NCBI GenBank assembly: GCA_036625225.1
Contig: JAZKUF010000003.1
Span: 496,001-560,000, forward strand
Length of the DNA: 64,000 bases
Direction: 5' to 3'
Origin: Accumulibacter jenkinsii
GTDB lineage: Bacteria; Pseudomonadota; Gammaproteobacteria; Burkholderiales; Rhodocyclaceae
Shown: positions 49,015 through 57,343 of the stretch, in pieces
Layout of the letters: every line of letters starts with the position of its first letter
Position numbering within the stretch: the first letter of the stretch is position 1
Position numbers and translations under genes: made by a program
The notes under the pieces: model-generated
Told to the model about the DNA's origin: nothing
Seen by the model: the letters and a program-made list of their open reading frames with translations, nothing else
Databases searched by the model: none

Positions 49015-50094
49015 ATGAACCCCGGTCACAAACAACTCATCCAGATCGCTCTCGTCGCGCTCCTGCTGGTCGGCTGCATTGCCGTCCTGCTGCCGTTCAC
49101 GGGCACCCTGCTGTTCGCCATCGTCATCTGCGTCACCACCCTGCCGGTCCGCAACCGCCTGCTCAGACTCTGTCGCGGGCGCAGCAACCTGGCGGCGCTG
49201 CTGGTGTCGATCCTGCTGCTGCTGCTGCTCGTCGCCCCGGTCGCCCTGCTCTCGGGGTCGCTCGCCGACGGCATCGAGATTGCCATTCGCTTCTTCAAGC
49301 CCTTACTGGAAAAAGGCTTGCCGACCGACCCGCCCGCCTGGCTCGCGCGACTGCCGGTCATCGGTCGCGATGCAACGGACTACTGGAACGAACTGGCGGC
49401 CAGCCGCGAGGCGATGAACGAACTGCTGCATCAGTTCGTCGAGCCCATCCGCCGGCTCGCGCTGGCGACCGCGACGCTGCTGGCGCAGGGCCTGCTGCAG
49501 CTGGTGCTGGTGATCTTCTTCGTCTTCTTCATCTTTCGCGACGCCCACATCTATGCCGACGCGCTGCACCTTGGCAGCCGGACGCTCGCCGGCGATCTCG
49601 GCGAGCGCATGCTGGCCCTGTGCGAAGGGACGGTCACCGGGGTCATGGTCGGCATCGTCGGCACGGCGGCAGCGCAGGCGATCGTGGCGATGCTCGGCTT
49701 TCTCATCGCCGGCGTTCCCGGGGTCATCATCCTGACCGTGGCCACCTTCTTCTTCTCGATGATCCCGGTGATCGGTGCGACGCTGATCTGGCTCGGGGCG
49801 GCGGTCTGGCTCTACAACGAGGGACAGGCCGGCTGGGCGGTGTTCATGCTGCTCTGGGGGATGTTCGGCATCAGCAGCGTCGACAACTTCATCAAGCCGA
49901 TCCTGATTTCGCGCACCTCCAGCCTGCCCTTGCTGCTGATCGTGGTCGGTGTCTTTGGCGGTGTTCTGGTCTTCGGTTTCATCGGACTTTTCCTCGGGCC
50001 CGCGCTGCTCGCCCTCGGCCAGGTCCTGATCCGCGAGTGGCTGGCCCATGCCGATTCGGAATCGTCCACCGCAGCGACGGGGGTGCCGCGATGA
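49015..50094 (+). CDS. AI-2E family (PerM-type) membrane protein
   Basis: This 359-residue polytopic membrane protein belongs to the AI-2E/PerM family. Helices near the N terminus (LIQIALVALLLVGCIAVLLP), a soluble segment (about 70-140) and a cluster of C-terminal helices (GVPGVIILTVATFFFSMIPV, FGGVLVFGFIGLFLGPALLA) give the usual eight-helix layout. The PVIGATLIWLG block is family-typical. Members are putative exporters of signalling molecules or ions; the substrate is unknown. It sits between ruvA (7 bases) and ruvB (ATGA overlap), an uncommon placement that couples its translation to ruvB. Confidence 0.9.
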   Translation: MNPGHKQLIQIALVALLLVGCIAVLLPFTGTLLFAIVICVTTLPVRNRLLRLCRGRSNLAALLVSILLLLLLVAPVALLSGSLADGIEIAIRFFKPLLEKGLPTDPPAWLARLPVIGRDATDYWNELAASREAMNELLHQFVEPIRRLALATATLLAQGLLQLVLVIFFVFFIFRDAHIYADALHLGSRTLAGDLGERMLALCEGTVTGVMVGIVGTAAAQAIVAMLGFLIAGVPGVIILTVATFFFSMIPVIGATLIWLGAAVWLYNEGQAGWAVFMLLWGMFGISSVDNFIKPILISRTSSLPLLLIVVGVFGGVLVFGFIGLFLGPALLALGQVLIREWLAHADSESSTAATGVPR

Positions 50095-51155
50095 TCGAGA
50101 ACGACGACCTCGGCAGTGTTCCGGTCGAGCGGCTGATTTCGGCCGTCTCCCGGTCCACCCAGGAAGAAGCCATCGAGCGTGCCCTGCGGCCGCGGCGGCT
50201 GGCCGATTACGTCGGTCAGACGAAGATTCGCGAACAGTTGACGATCTTCATCGAAGCGGCCAGAAAGCGCCAGGACACGCTCGATCACGTCCTCCTTTTC
50301 GGTCCACCGGGCCTCGGCAAGACGACGCTGGCCCACATCATCGCCGCCGAGATGGGCGTCAACCTGCGTTCGACGTCCGGCCCGGTGCTCGAACGGGCCG
50401 GCGACCTCGCCGCCATCCTGACCAATCTCGAACCGCACGACGTGCTGTTCATCGACGAGATCCATCGCTTGTCGCCGGTCGTCGAAGAGATCCTCTATCC
50501 GGCGCTGGAGGATTTCCAGATCGACATCATGATCGGCGAGGGGCCTTCGGCGCGCTCGGTCAAGCTCGATCTGCCGCCGTTTACGCTGGTCGGCGCGACT
50601 ACCCGCGCCGGCATGCTGACCAATCCGCTGCGCGACCGTTTCGGCATCGTCTCGCGGCTCGAGTTCTACACTCCCGAAGAACTGACGCTGATCGTCAGCC
50701 GCTCGTCGCAGCTGCTCAAGGTGCCGACCGATGCCGGCGGCGCGCTCGAGATCGCCCGCCGTTCGCGGGGCACGCCGCGCATCGCCAACCGTTTGCTGCG
50801 CCGGGTCCGCGATTTCGCCGAGGTCCGGGCGAATGGGCAGATCACGCAGGAAGTGGCCGATCTGGCCCTCTTGATGCTCGACGTCGACCACGGCGGCCTC
50901 GATGTCATGGACCGCAAGTTGCTCTCGGCAGTGATCGACAAGTTTGCCGGTGGTCCGGTCGGTGTCGACAACCTCGCCGCCGCCATCGGCGAGGCGCGCG
51001 ATACCATCGAGGACGTCCTCGAACCTTACCTGATCCAGCAGGGCTTTCTGCAGCGCACGCCGCGTGGCCGGGTGGCGACGGCGGCGGTCTACCGCCACCT
51101 CGGCTTGCCGGCGCTGCGCGGCGACGCGTCGGGTGATCTCTGGCAAGCCCCCTGA
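50091..51155 (+). CDS. ruvB: Holliday junction DNA helicase RuvB
   Basis: RuvB is the hexameric AAA+ motor for branch migration. The 354-residue protein has Walker A LLFGPPGLGKTTLAHIIA, Walker B DVLFIDEIHRLSPVVEEILY, sensor 1 FTLVGATTRAGMLTNPLRDR and the arginine finger region in GEGPSARSV. The C-terminal winged helix ends near PRGRVATAAVYRHLGL. The start is the ATG in the overlap with the AI-2E gene; upstream frame lies within that gene. Length matches other RuvB proteins closely. Confidence 0.97.
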   Translation: MIENDDLGSVPVERLISAVSRSTQEEAIERALRPRRLADYVGQTKIREQLTIFIEAARKRQDTLDHVLLFGPPGLGKTTLAHIIAAEMGVNLRSTSGPVLERAGDLAAILTNLEPHDVLFIDEIHRLSPVVEEILYPALEDFQIDIMIGEGPSARSVKLDLPPFTLVGATTRAGMLTNPLRDRFGIVSRLEFYTPEELTLIVSRSSQLLKVPTDAGGALEIARRSRGTPRIANRLLRRVRDFAEVRANGQITQEVADLALLMLDVDHGGLDVMDRKLLSAVIDKFAGGPVGVDNLAAAIGEARDTIEDVLEPYLIQQGFLQRTPRGRVATAAVYRHLGLPALRGDASGDLWQAP

Positions 51156-51204
51156 GGCGCGCGCTTCGTCACAAATACTTACATTCGCAAGCAGGATATT
51201 GTCC

Positions 51205-51210
51205 TAGAAT
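51205..51210 (+). promoter_or_regulatory. candidate -10 element before ybgC
   Basis: TAGAAT lies 12 bases before the ybgC ATG in the only gap (66 bases) between ruvB and the Tol-Pal genes. TTCGCA with a 15-base spacer is the closest -35. A start from here would leave only a very short leader, so the call is tentative. Confidence 0.3.
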
Positions 51211-51221
51211 CGGCGCCGGCC

Positions 51222-51665
51222 ATGAGACCCCAGCAGAACACCCCCGCGTTCACCATCCCTGTCCGCATTTACTACGAAGACACCGATGCCGGTGGCGTCG
51301 TCTATTACGCGAATTATCTGAAGTTCTTCGAACGCTGCCGGACCGAATGGCTGCGCGAGGTCGGGCAGCAGCAGGCGGAGCTGCTGCGCGAAGCGGGAAT
51401 CGCTTTCGTCGTTCGCAGTGTCAGCATCGAATACCTGAAGCCGGCGCGGCTCGACGACTGCCTGCTCGTCGGCCTCGAAGTGGAGAAGATCAGCCGCGCA
51501 CAGATCTTCTTCCGCCAGCATGTCCGGCGGGCCGACGACGCCATTCCGGGGGGCTGGCAGGAACTGGTCCGCGGCGCCGTCCACGTCGTCTGTGTCAATG
51601 CCGCGCTGATGAAAGCCACTTCGATTCCCGCAATTCTGCGAACCAGACTGGAAGCACTGCAATGA
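51222..51665 (+). CDS. ybgC: tol-pal-associated acyl-CoA thioesterase YbgC
   Basis: This hotdog-fold thioesterase of 147 residues is encoded as first gene of the Tol-Pal cluster. The active-site block IYYEDTDAGGVVYYANYLKF carries the catalytic aspartate, followed by FERCRTEWLREVG. In other proteobacteria YbgC hydrolyses acyl-CoA or acyl-ACP and associates with phospholipid synthesis proteins at the inner membrane. The stop overlaps the tolQ start by 4 bases. No strong ribosome binding site precedes the ATG, which sits close to a possible -10 element. Confidence 0.94.
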   Translation: MRPQQNTPAFTIPVRIYYEDTDAGGVVYYANYLKFFERCRTEWLREVGQQQAELLREAGIAFVVRSVSIEYLKPARLDDCLLVGLEVEKISRAQIFFRQHVRRADDAIPGGWQELVRGAVHVVCVNAALMKATSIPAILRTRLEALQ

Positions 51666-52339
51666 ATGTCTCGCAAGACCTCTCGATCCTGCACCTGATC
51701 CTCAACGCCAGCGCGGTCGTCCAGGTCGTCATGCTGCTGCTGGCTGGCGTTTCGTTCCTGTCCTGGTACTACATTTTCCGCAAGTGGTTCACGGTCAAGG
51801 CGGCGCGGGGGCAGACCGAACAGTTCGAACGCGACTTCTGGAGCGGGGGCGACCTCAACAGCCTCTACCAGAGCGCGATCAACGACCGTCACAGCACCGG
51901 CAGCATGGAACGGATCTTCGAAGCGGGTTTTCGTGAATTCACCAAACTGCGCAGCCAGACCAACCTCGACCCGAAAGACGTCATCGACGGCTCGCGCCGT
52001 GCCATGCGCGCCACTTTTCAGCGGGAGATGGACAGCATCGACTCGCATCTCGCCTTCCTCGCTTCGGTCGGTTCGGTCAGTCCGTATGTCGGCCTGTTCG
52101 GAACCGTCTGGGGGATCATGCATTCGTTCAGGGGGCTTGCCAACGTCGGTCAGGCGACGCTGGCCGCGGTCGCGCCGGGCATTGCCGAAGCCCTGGTGGC
52201 GACGGCCATCGGCCTCTTCGCGGCGATTCCGGCGGTGGTCGCCTATAACCGCTTCGCGCACGAGATCGACCGCCTCTCTTCGCGTTTCGAGTCCTTCATG
52301 GAAGAGTTCTCGAACATCCTGCAACGGCAAATGAGGTAA
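51662..52339 (+). CDS. tolQ: Tol-Pal system protein TolQ
   Basis: TolQ forms the proton-driven stator with TolR in the inner membrane. The 225-residue protein has one N-terminal helix (VVQVVMLLLAGVSFLSWYYI), a long cytoplasmic loop, and two C-terminal helices. GSVSPYVGLFGTVWGIMHSF and ALVATAIGLFAAIPAVVAYN are the conserved MotA/TolQ/ExbB motifs. It starts in an ATGA overlap with ybgC and ends four bases before tolR. The frame upstream lies inside ybgC and is not used. Confidence 0.96.
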   Translation: MNVSQDLSILHLILNASAVVQVVMLLLAGVSFLSWYYIFRKWFTVKAARGQTEQFERDFWSGGDLNSLYQSAINDRHSTGSMERIFEAGFREFTKLRSQTNLDPKDVIDGSRRAMRATFQREMDSIDSHLAFLASVGSVSPYVGLFGTVWGIMHSFRGLANVGQATLAAVAPGIAEALVATAIGLFAAIPAVVAYNRFAHEIDRLSSRFESFMEEFSNILQRQMR

Positions 52340-52343
52340 GGTC

Positions 52344-52748
52344 ATGCGCCCACGTCGTCTGAAGAACGAAATCAATGTCGTCCCTTACATCGACGTCATG
52401 CTTGTGCTGCTGGTCATCTTCATGGTGACGGCGCCGATGATGACCACCGGCACGATCGACGTGCCTTCGGTCGGCAAGGCCGCACAGACGAAGGATGACG
52501 CCCTGCGCGTGGACGTCACCGCCGACGGGAAGTTGACGCTGGTGTTGCCGGGGAAATCCGACGGCAGGCGAGTGAGTCTCGGTGAGCTGGGGGAGGCGGT
52601 GGTGGCTGCGCAGAAGAACGCCGAGCAGGCCGTGGTCGTCGCCGGCGACAAAAAGGTCAACTATAAAGCCGTGATGGATGTGATGGCCGCGCTGCAGAAA
52701 GCGCAGATCAAACGCATCGGTCTTCTCGTCGAGCAGAACGGCCAGTGA
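52344..52748 (+). CDS. tolR: Tol-Pal system protein TolR
   Basis: TolR is the second stator protein, 134 residues with one N-terminal helix. NEINVVPYIDVMLVLLVIFM contains the membrane aspartate that carries protons, a position conserved with ExbD and MotB. The rest is a periplasmic domain with DGRRVSLGELGEAV and a C-terminal RIGLLVEQ. It follows tolQ by 4 bases and precedes tolA by 11. Length is slightly short but within the range of the family. Confidence 0.96.
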   Translation: MRPRRLKNEINVVPYIDVMLVLLVIFMVTAPMMTTGTIDVPSVGKAAQTKDDALRVDVTADGKLTLVLPGKSDGRRVSLGELGEAVVAAQKNAEQAVVVAGDKKVNYKAVMDVMAALQKAQIKRIGLLVEQNGQ

Positions 52749-52759
52749 GTTCCTGAACG

Positions 52760-53878
52760 GTGGAATCTGTCGAACCGATCATCCGGCCGCCGCAGGACGA
52801 TCCGGCCAAATGGCCCTCGCTGGCCCTCTCCGCGACCGTCCATGTGCTGCTGATCGCGGCCCTGTTCCTCGGGGTGCAATGGAAGAGCCAGCCGCCGAGC
52901 GCGGTCGAAGTCGAAATCTGGCGCGCTGCGTCAGCGCCTTCGGTGGCGACCCAGCCCGAACCGAAACCCGAACCCAAGCCCGAACCGAAACCCGAACCGA
53001 AACCCGAACCGAAACCCGAACCCAGGCCCGAACCCAGGCCCGAACCCAAGCCCGAACCCAAGCCCGAACCCAAGCCCGAACCCAGGCCAGTGGCCAGGGC
53101 CATTGCAAAGCCCGAGCCCAAACCGCCGATCAAACCGGATATCGCGCTGAAAGACGAAAAGAAGCTCAGGGAGCCGCCGAAGAAGGAGGAGCCGAAGGTC
53201 AAGGAACCGCCGAAGAAGGAGGAGCCGAAGGTCAAGGAGCCGCCGAAGAAGGAGGAGCCGAAGGTCAGGGAACCGCCGAAGAAGGAGGAGCCGAAGGTCA
53301 GGGAACCGCCGAAGAAGGAGGAGCCGAAGGTCAGGGAACCGCCGAAGAAGGAAGAGCCCAGAACGAAGCCGGAGGCGACCAGGGACGACGCGAAACCGAA
53401 GGAAACGCCCCGGAAAGAAGCGCCCGGCACGCCGGAGCCGGTGCGACGAGCCGATCCTCGCGCTGAGCTGGCCCGCGAAATGAAGGAGCTCGAACAGCAC
53501 AAGGCGGCGCTGAAAGCCGGTGAGGACCAGCGCGCCCGCGCCGACGCCGAGGCGCGGCAACGCCGGCAGTTGCAGGCGGAACAGTCATCGGCGGAAAACA
53601 GGCGGGCGCTCGCCGAGTACATGAACAACGTCCGTCGCAAGATTCGCAACAACGTCTCGCTGCCCGCCGGTATCCAGGGCAATCCGGAGGCCAGGTTCAA
53701 CGTGACCCAGCTGCCGACCGGCGAGGTGCTCGAGGTCAGGCTGGTCCGGTCGAGTGGCAACGCTGCCCTCGATACGGCGGTCGAGCGGGCGATTCGCAAG
53801 TCTTCGCCCTTGCCCAAGCCTTCCCAGCCCGACCTGTTCACCCGGGATCTCGACATCCGCTACAAGCCGGACGATTAA
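52760..53878 (+). CDS. tolA: Tol-Pal system protein TolA with expanded repeat linker
   Basis: TolA spans the periplasm and links the TolQR stator to TolB-Pal. The 372-residue protein starts at GTG. It has one anchor helix (SLALSATVHVLLIAALFLGV), then a low-complexity linker: eleven EPKP/EPRP units (residues 67-110) and six units of EPPKKEEPKVK type (about 138-203). A charged helix (about 235-290) leads to the C-terminal TolA domain, YMNNVRRKIRNNVSLPAGIQ to LPTGEVLEVRLVRSSGN. The linker is unlike the alanine/lysine helix of E. coli TolA. The DNA repeats look recently expanded. Confidence 0.93.
   Translation: MESVEPIIRPPQDDPAKWPSLALSATVHVLLIAALFLGVQWKSQPPSAVEVEIWRAASAPSVATQPEPKPEPKPEPKPEPKPEPKPEPRPEPRPEPKPEPKPEPKPEPRPVARAIAKPEPKPPIKPDIALKDEKKLREPPKKEEPKVKEPPKKEEPKVKEPPKKEEPKVREPPKKEEPKVREPPKKEEPKVREPPKKEEPRTKPEATRDDAKPKETPRKEAPGTPEPVRRADPRAELAREMKELEQHKAALKAGEDQRARADAEARQRRQLQAEQSSAENRRALAEYMNNVRRKIRNNVSLPAGIQGNPEARFNVTQLPTGEVLEVRLVRSSGNAALDTAVERAIRKSSPLPKPSQPDLFTRDLDIRYKPDD
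52958..53089 (+). repeat. eleven 12-base tandem repeats in tolA (EPKP/EPRP)
   Basis: Exactly 132 bases are made of eleven 12-base units alternating GAACCGAAACCC, GAACCCAAGCCC and GAACCCAGGCCC. The unit is a multiple of three, so length changes keep the frame. Confidence 0.93.
53171..53368 (+). repeat. six 33-base tandem repeats in tolA (EPPKKEEPKVK)
   Basis: Five nearly identical 33-base units and a sixth diverged one encode EPPKKEEPKVK/R. The unit preserves the reading frame, so the array can change linker length by 11 residues per step. Confidence 0.93.
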
Positions 53879-53949
53879 GCGGACTGCGGCCTGGCAGACG
53901 ACCGGGCCGCTCCGCGATCATTCGCCAGGCGCAAGATGACGACGCATGG

Positions 53950-53980
53950 TTACAAAGCAGGCGCCTGCAGACGATATAAT
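53950..53980 (+). promoter_or_regulatory. candidate promoter for tolB
   Basis: A perfect TATAAT (53975-53980) lies 27 bases before the tolB ATG, with a weak TTACAA 19 bases further upstream. It is in the 129-base gap after tolA, so tolB-pal may have its own promoter. It also supports placing the tolB start at 54008 and not at an earlier in-frame ATG. Confidence 0.5.
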
Positions 53981-54007
53981 CCCCCCCATTCTGTACTGGG
54001 ACTGCCC

Positions 54008-55300
54008 ATGTTTGATATCGAGTTCAAACTACGTCGTCTTGCGCTGCTGGCCGTCGCCACGCTGGCTTTTCTGCAAACCCCGGCAGACGCCCAACTGACG
54101 ATCGAGATCACCGGTGCCGGTGCCAATCGCATCCCGGTCGCCATCGCCGAATTCGGTGGCGATGCGGCGGCCTCGCGAATCGTGACCTCGGTGATCCAGG
54201 GCGACCTCGAACGCAGCGGCCTGTTCAAGATGATCGACCCTGGCGGGGCGGTCATGACCGAGACTTCCAGCCCGGACTACGCCAACTGGAAAAACCGCGG
54301 CGCCGACGCCCTCGCCGCCGGCAGCATTGGCGCCAGTGCCGACGGTCGCCAGGAGGCCCGCTTCCGCCTTTACGACGTTCCCCAGCAAACGCCGCTGGTC
54401 GGTTCGGCGTTTGTCACTTCGAAGAGCATGTTGCGTGCCGCCGGCCACCGGATCGCCGACATCATCTACCAGAAGTTGACCGGTGAGCCGGGGATTTTCT
54501 CGACCCGCGTTGCCTATGTGGTCAGAGTCCGTGCTTCGCGTTACGAGCTCCACATCTCCGACGCGGATGGCCAGAATGCCCAGGTGGCGCTGATCTCGAA
54601 GGAGCCGATCATCTCGCCGTCGTGGTCGCCCGATGGCAGCCGCCTGGCCTACGTTTCCTTCGAGAACAAGAAGCCGGTGGTCTACGTGCACTCGCTGGCC
54701 TCGGGAAAGCGGGTCGTCGTGGCCAACTTCAAGGGCTCCAACTCGGCCCCCGCATGGTCGCCCGATGGTCGCAAGCTGGCCGTCGTGCTGAGCAAGGAGG
54801 GCGGGTCGCAGATCTTCCTCGTGAACGCCGATGGCTCGGCTGCGCAACGGCTGACGACTGCCAACGCGATCAATACCGAACCGAACTTCTCGCCTGACGG
54901 ACAATCGGTTTATTTCACCTCGGATCGCGGCGGCAGCCCGCAGATCTACCGGATCGGCGTCAGCGGTGGCGAGGCGCAGCGGATCAGCTTCGAAGGCAGC
55001 TACAACGTGACGCCGCGGATTTCACCCGACGGCAGGTCGATGGCCTTCATCAGTCGGCGGGAGGGCAGTTTCCGGCTTTCCGTGATGGACCTCGCGAGCC
55101 GCCAGGTGCAGGTCCTGACCGATTCGCACAAGGATGAATCCCCGACTTTTTCGGCGAACGGCCGGATGATCCTGATTGCCACCGAGATGGGCGGCCGTGG
55201 CGTCCTCTCTGCCGTTTCGATCGATGGCCGGATCAAGCAGCGTCTTTCGATTTCGGCCGGCGATGTTCGCGAACCGGCCTGGGGCCCGTTCAATCGATGA
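54008..55300 (+). CDS. tolB: Tol-Pal system beta-propeller protein TolB
   Basis: TolB is a periplasmic protein that binds Pal and TolA. The protein has 430 residues from the chosen ATG. The signal peptide KLRRLALLAVATLAFLQTPA is cut before QLTIEITG. The N-terminal alpha/beta domain (about 30-160) is followed by a beta-propeller with repeated blades, seen as SWSPDGSRLAYVSFEN, AWSPDGRKLAVVLSKEG, NFSPDGQSVYFTSDRGG and RISPDGRSMAFISRREG. An upstream ATG at 53936 is rejected because it precedes the TATAAT element and would bury the signal peptide. pal follows after 40 bases. Confidence 0.96.
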   Translation: MFDIEFKLRRLALLAVATLAFLQTPADAQLTIEITGAGANRIPVAIAEFGGDAAASRIVTSVIQGDLERSGLFKMIDPGGAVMTETSSPDYANWKNRGADALAAGSIGASADGRQEARFRLYDVPQQTPLVGSAFVTSKSMLRAAGHRIADIIYQKLTGEPGIFSTRVAYVVRVRASRYELHISDADGQNAQVALISKEPIISPSWSPDGSRLAYVSFENKKPVVYVHSLASGKRVVVANFKGSNSAPAWSPDGRKLAVVLSKEGGSQIFLVNADGSAAQRLTTANAINTEPNFSPDGQSVYFTSDRGGSPQIYRIGVSGGEAQRISFEGSYNVTPRISPDGRSMAFISRREGSFRLSVMDLASRQVQVLTDSHKDESPTFSANGRMILIATEMGGRGVLSAVSIDGRIKQRLSISAGDVREPAWGPFNR

Positions 55301-55340
55301 CAAGAGCTTTTTGATGCCGACTTTTCCGCTGGAGAAATTG

Positions 55341-55865
55341 ATGAAAAAACTGATAATCCCGGCTGTTCTGGCCCTTCTCATCACCGCTTGCAGTTCGACG
55401 CCGGAGACCAGCGACCAGGCTGCTCCGGTCGAAACCCGCGGCGATGGGCCGGCGGTGGCAACGGTCACCACGGGCGGTGTTGATGGCGCCAGGTTGCCGG
55501 CGGTGCTCACCGATCCGAAAAGCATTCTCTCGAAACGCAGCGTCTATTTCGATTACGACAGCTATGAAGTCAGGTCCGAATACAAGGATCTCGTCACCGC
55601 GCACGCCAGGTTCCTGGCCGACAACCGCCAGTTCAAGATGCTGATCCAGGGCAACACCGACGAGCGGGGAAGTCGCGAGTACAACCTGGCGCTGGGTCAG
55701 AAGCGCGCCGACGCGATCCGCAAGATGTTGAGTCTGCTCGGTGTTCGCGAAGATCAGCTGGAGTCGGTCAGCCTGGGTGAAGAGAAGCCGAAGAATGAAG
55801 GCCACAACGACAGTGCGTGGGCCGAGAACCGCCGTGGTGACATGCTCTACAGCGGCGAATTCTAG
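55341..55865 (+). CDS. pal: peptidoglycan-associated lipoprotein Pal
   Basis: Pal anchors the outer membrane to peptidoglycan. The 174-residue precursor begins MKKLIIPAVLALLITACSS, with a lipobox cysteine at residue 17. The OmpA-like domain (about 70-174) includes VYFDYDSYEVRSEYKDLV and IQGNTDERGSREYNLALGQK, with the peptidoglycan-binding aspartate and arginine. The ATG follows GGAGAAATTG. It ends one base before the cpoB start codon, so co-translation is likely. Confidence 0.96.
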   Translation: MKKLIIPAVLALLITACSSTPETSDQAAPVETRGDGPAVATVTTGGVDGARLPAVLTDPKSILSKRSVYFDYDSYEVRSEYKDLVTAHARFLADNRQFKMLIQGNTDERGSREYNLALGQKRADAIRKMLSLLGVREDQLESVSLGEEKPKNEGHNDSAWAENRRGDMLYSGEF

Positions 55866-55866
55866 G

Positions 55867-56658
55867 ATGCCGGGAGGTTTGCTGACGCCTCGTCGAGGCG
55901 CCTGGCGCTGGTTCGCGCTGTCTCTGTTGCTGGCCGCGCTCGGCGCACACGAAGCCCGGGCCGGACTTTTCGACGACGAGGAAGCGCGTCGCCAGATCAG
56001 GGATCTGTCGATCAAGACCAACGAACGCCTCGACACCTCTGCCAAGGGGCAGATCGAACTCGCCAATCAGATTCAGGCGCTGCGCGAGGAAAACTCGCGC
56101 CTGCGGGGTCAGGTCGAGACCTTGACTCACGAACTCGAAACCGCCAGGAAGCGACAACAGGATTTCTACGTCGACCTCGACGTTCGCCTGCGCAAGCTCG
56201 AACCGCAGCCTGCGGCCAGCGCTGAAGCGAAACCCGCCGAGGAGAGCAAGCCACCGGTCGAGGCAGTGCGCAAGGCCGTCAGTGATCCGGCAGCCGAAAC
56301 CCGCGAATACGAAGCGGCGCTCAATCTGTTCCGGGCGAACAAGCTCAAGGAAGCGGCAGCGGCTTTCGAGGCTTTTGCCCGCGCGCATCCCGACAGCACC
56401 CTGACGCCCGGCGCCTATTACTGGCTGGGCAACGCGCATTACTCGCTGCGTGACTGCAAGAGGGCGATCGAGGCCCAGCGCATGGTGGCCAGTAAGTGGC
56501 CGGCCAATGCCAAAGCGCCCGACGCGCTGCTCAATGTCGCGACCTGCCAGCAGGAGCTCGCCGATGGCAAAGGCGCGAAGAGTACGCTCGACGCGCTGGT
56601 GGCGAAGTATCCGGACAGTACGGCCGCTGCCACCGCCCGGCAGCGGTTGAAGAAATAG
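55867..56658 (+). CDS. cpoB: cell division coordinator CpoB (YbgF)
   Basis: CpoB is a periplasmic protein that links Tol-Pal to cell wall synthesis at the septum. The 263-residue protein has a signal peptide (WRWFALSLLLAALGAHEARA), an N-terminal coiled coil (about 45-105, ANQIQALREENSRLRGQVE) and C-terminal TPR repeats: YEAALNLFRANKLKEAAAAF, PGAYYWLGNAHYSLRDCKRA and DALLNVATCQQELADGKGA. A proline/alanine linker separates the two. It is the last gene of the Tol-Pal set; queE follows after 18 bases. Confidence 0.94.
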   Translation: MPGGLLTPRRGAWRWFALSLLLAALGAHEARAGLFDDEEARRQIRDLSIKTNERLDTSAKGQIELANQIQALREENSRLRGQVETLTHELETARKRQQDFYVDLDVRLRKLEPQPAASAEAKPAEESKPPVEAVRKAVSDPAAETREYEAALNLFRANKLKEAAAAFEAFARAHPDSTLTPGAYYWLGNAHYSLRDCKRAIEAQRMVASKWPANAKAPDALLNVATCQQELADGKGAKSTLDALVAKYPDSTAAATARQRLKK

Positions 56659-56676
56659 GCGAGTGAAGGCATCGCG

Positions 56677-57324
56677 GTGAGACCGCTGGCGCTGAAGATC
56701 AGCGAGATTTTTCTGTCCCTGCAAGGGGAAAGCTCACGCGTCGGGCTGCCGACCGTTTTCGTGCGCTTGACCGGTTGCCCGCTGCGCTGCGTCTGGTGCG
56801 ACACCGCTTACGCTTTCAGCGGCGGCCAGACGATGGCGCTGCCGGAGATTCTTGCCGAGGTCGCGGGCCATCAGGTGCGCTACGTCTGCGTCACGGGAGG
56901 CGAGCCGCTGGCGCAGGCCGCGTGTCTGCCGCTCTTGAGCGAACTGAGTGATGCCGGTTACGCGGTGTCGCTCGAAACCTCCGGCGCCCTCGACATCGCT
57001 GGCGTCGACGCACGGGTTTCCCGCATCGTCGATCTGAAGGCGCCGGGTTCCGGCGAATCCGAGCGGAATCGCTGGCAGAATCTGCCGCTGCTCACCGCCA
57101 ACGATGAGCTCAAGTTCGTCCTCAGGGACCGGGCCGACTACGAGTGGGCGCGACAACTGATTGCCGACCGTGAACTCGCCACGCGCTGCCCGGTGCTCTT
57201 CTCTCCGGTCGCCGGTGAACTGGCGGCGACGCTCCTCGCGGACTGGATTGTCGCCGATCGGCTGCCGGTCCGTTTTCAGGTGCAACTGCACAAGATTCTC
57301 TGGGGTAACCTGCGCCGCAGGTAA
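56677..57324 (+). CDS. queE: 7-carboxy-7-deazaguanine synthase QueE
   Basis: QueE is a radical SAM enzyme that converts 6-carboxytetrahydropterin to 7-carboxy-7-deazaguanine in queuosine synthesis. The 215-residue protein begins at GTG with ISEIFLSLQGESSRVGLPT and carries the cluster motif CPLRCVWC (CxxxCxxC), followed by TGGEPL for SAM binding. Further family landmarks are SLETSGALDI and VDLKAPGSGE. It precedes queC in the same transcript, separated by a short PilZ gene, and joins cpoB as in many betaproteobacteria. Confidence 0.94.
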   Translation: MRPLALKISEIFLSLQGESSRVGLPTVFVRLTGCPLRCVWCDTAYAFSGGQTMALPEILAEVAGHQVRYVCVTGGEPLAQAACLPLLSELSDAGYAVSLETSGALDIAGVDARVSRIVDLKAPGSGESERNRWQNLPLLTANDELKFVLRDRADYEWARQLIADRELATRCPVLFSPVAGELAATLLADWIVADRLPVRFQVQLHKILWGNLRRR

Positions 57325-57343
57325 TTTGCGAGAGGCCCGAACC

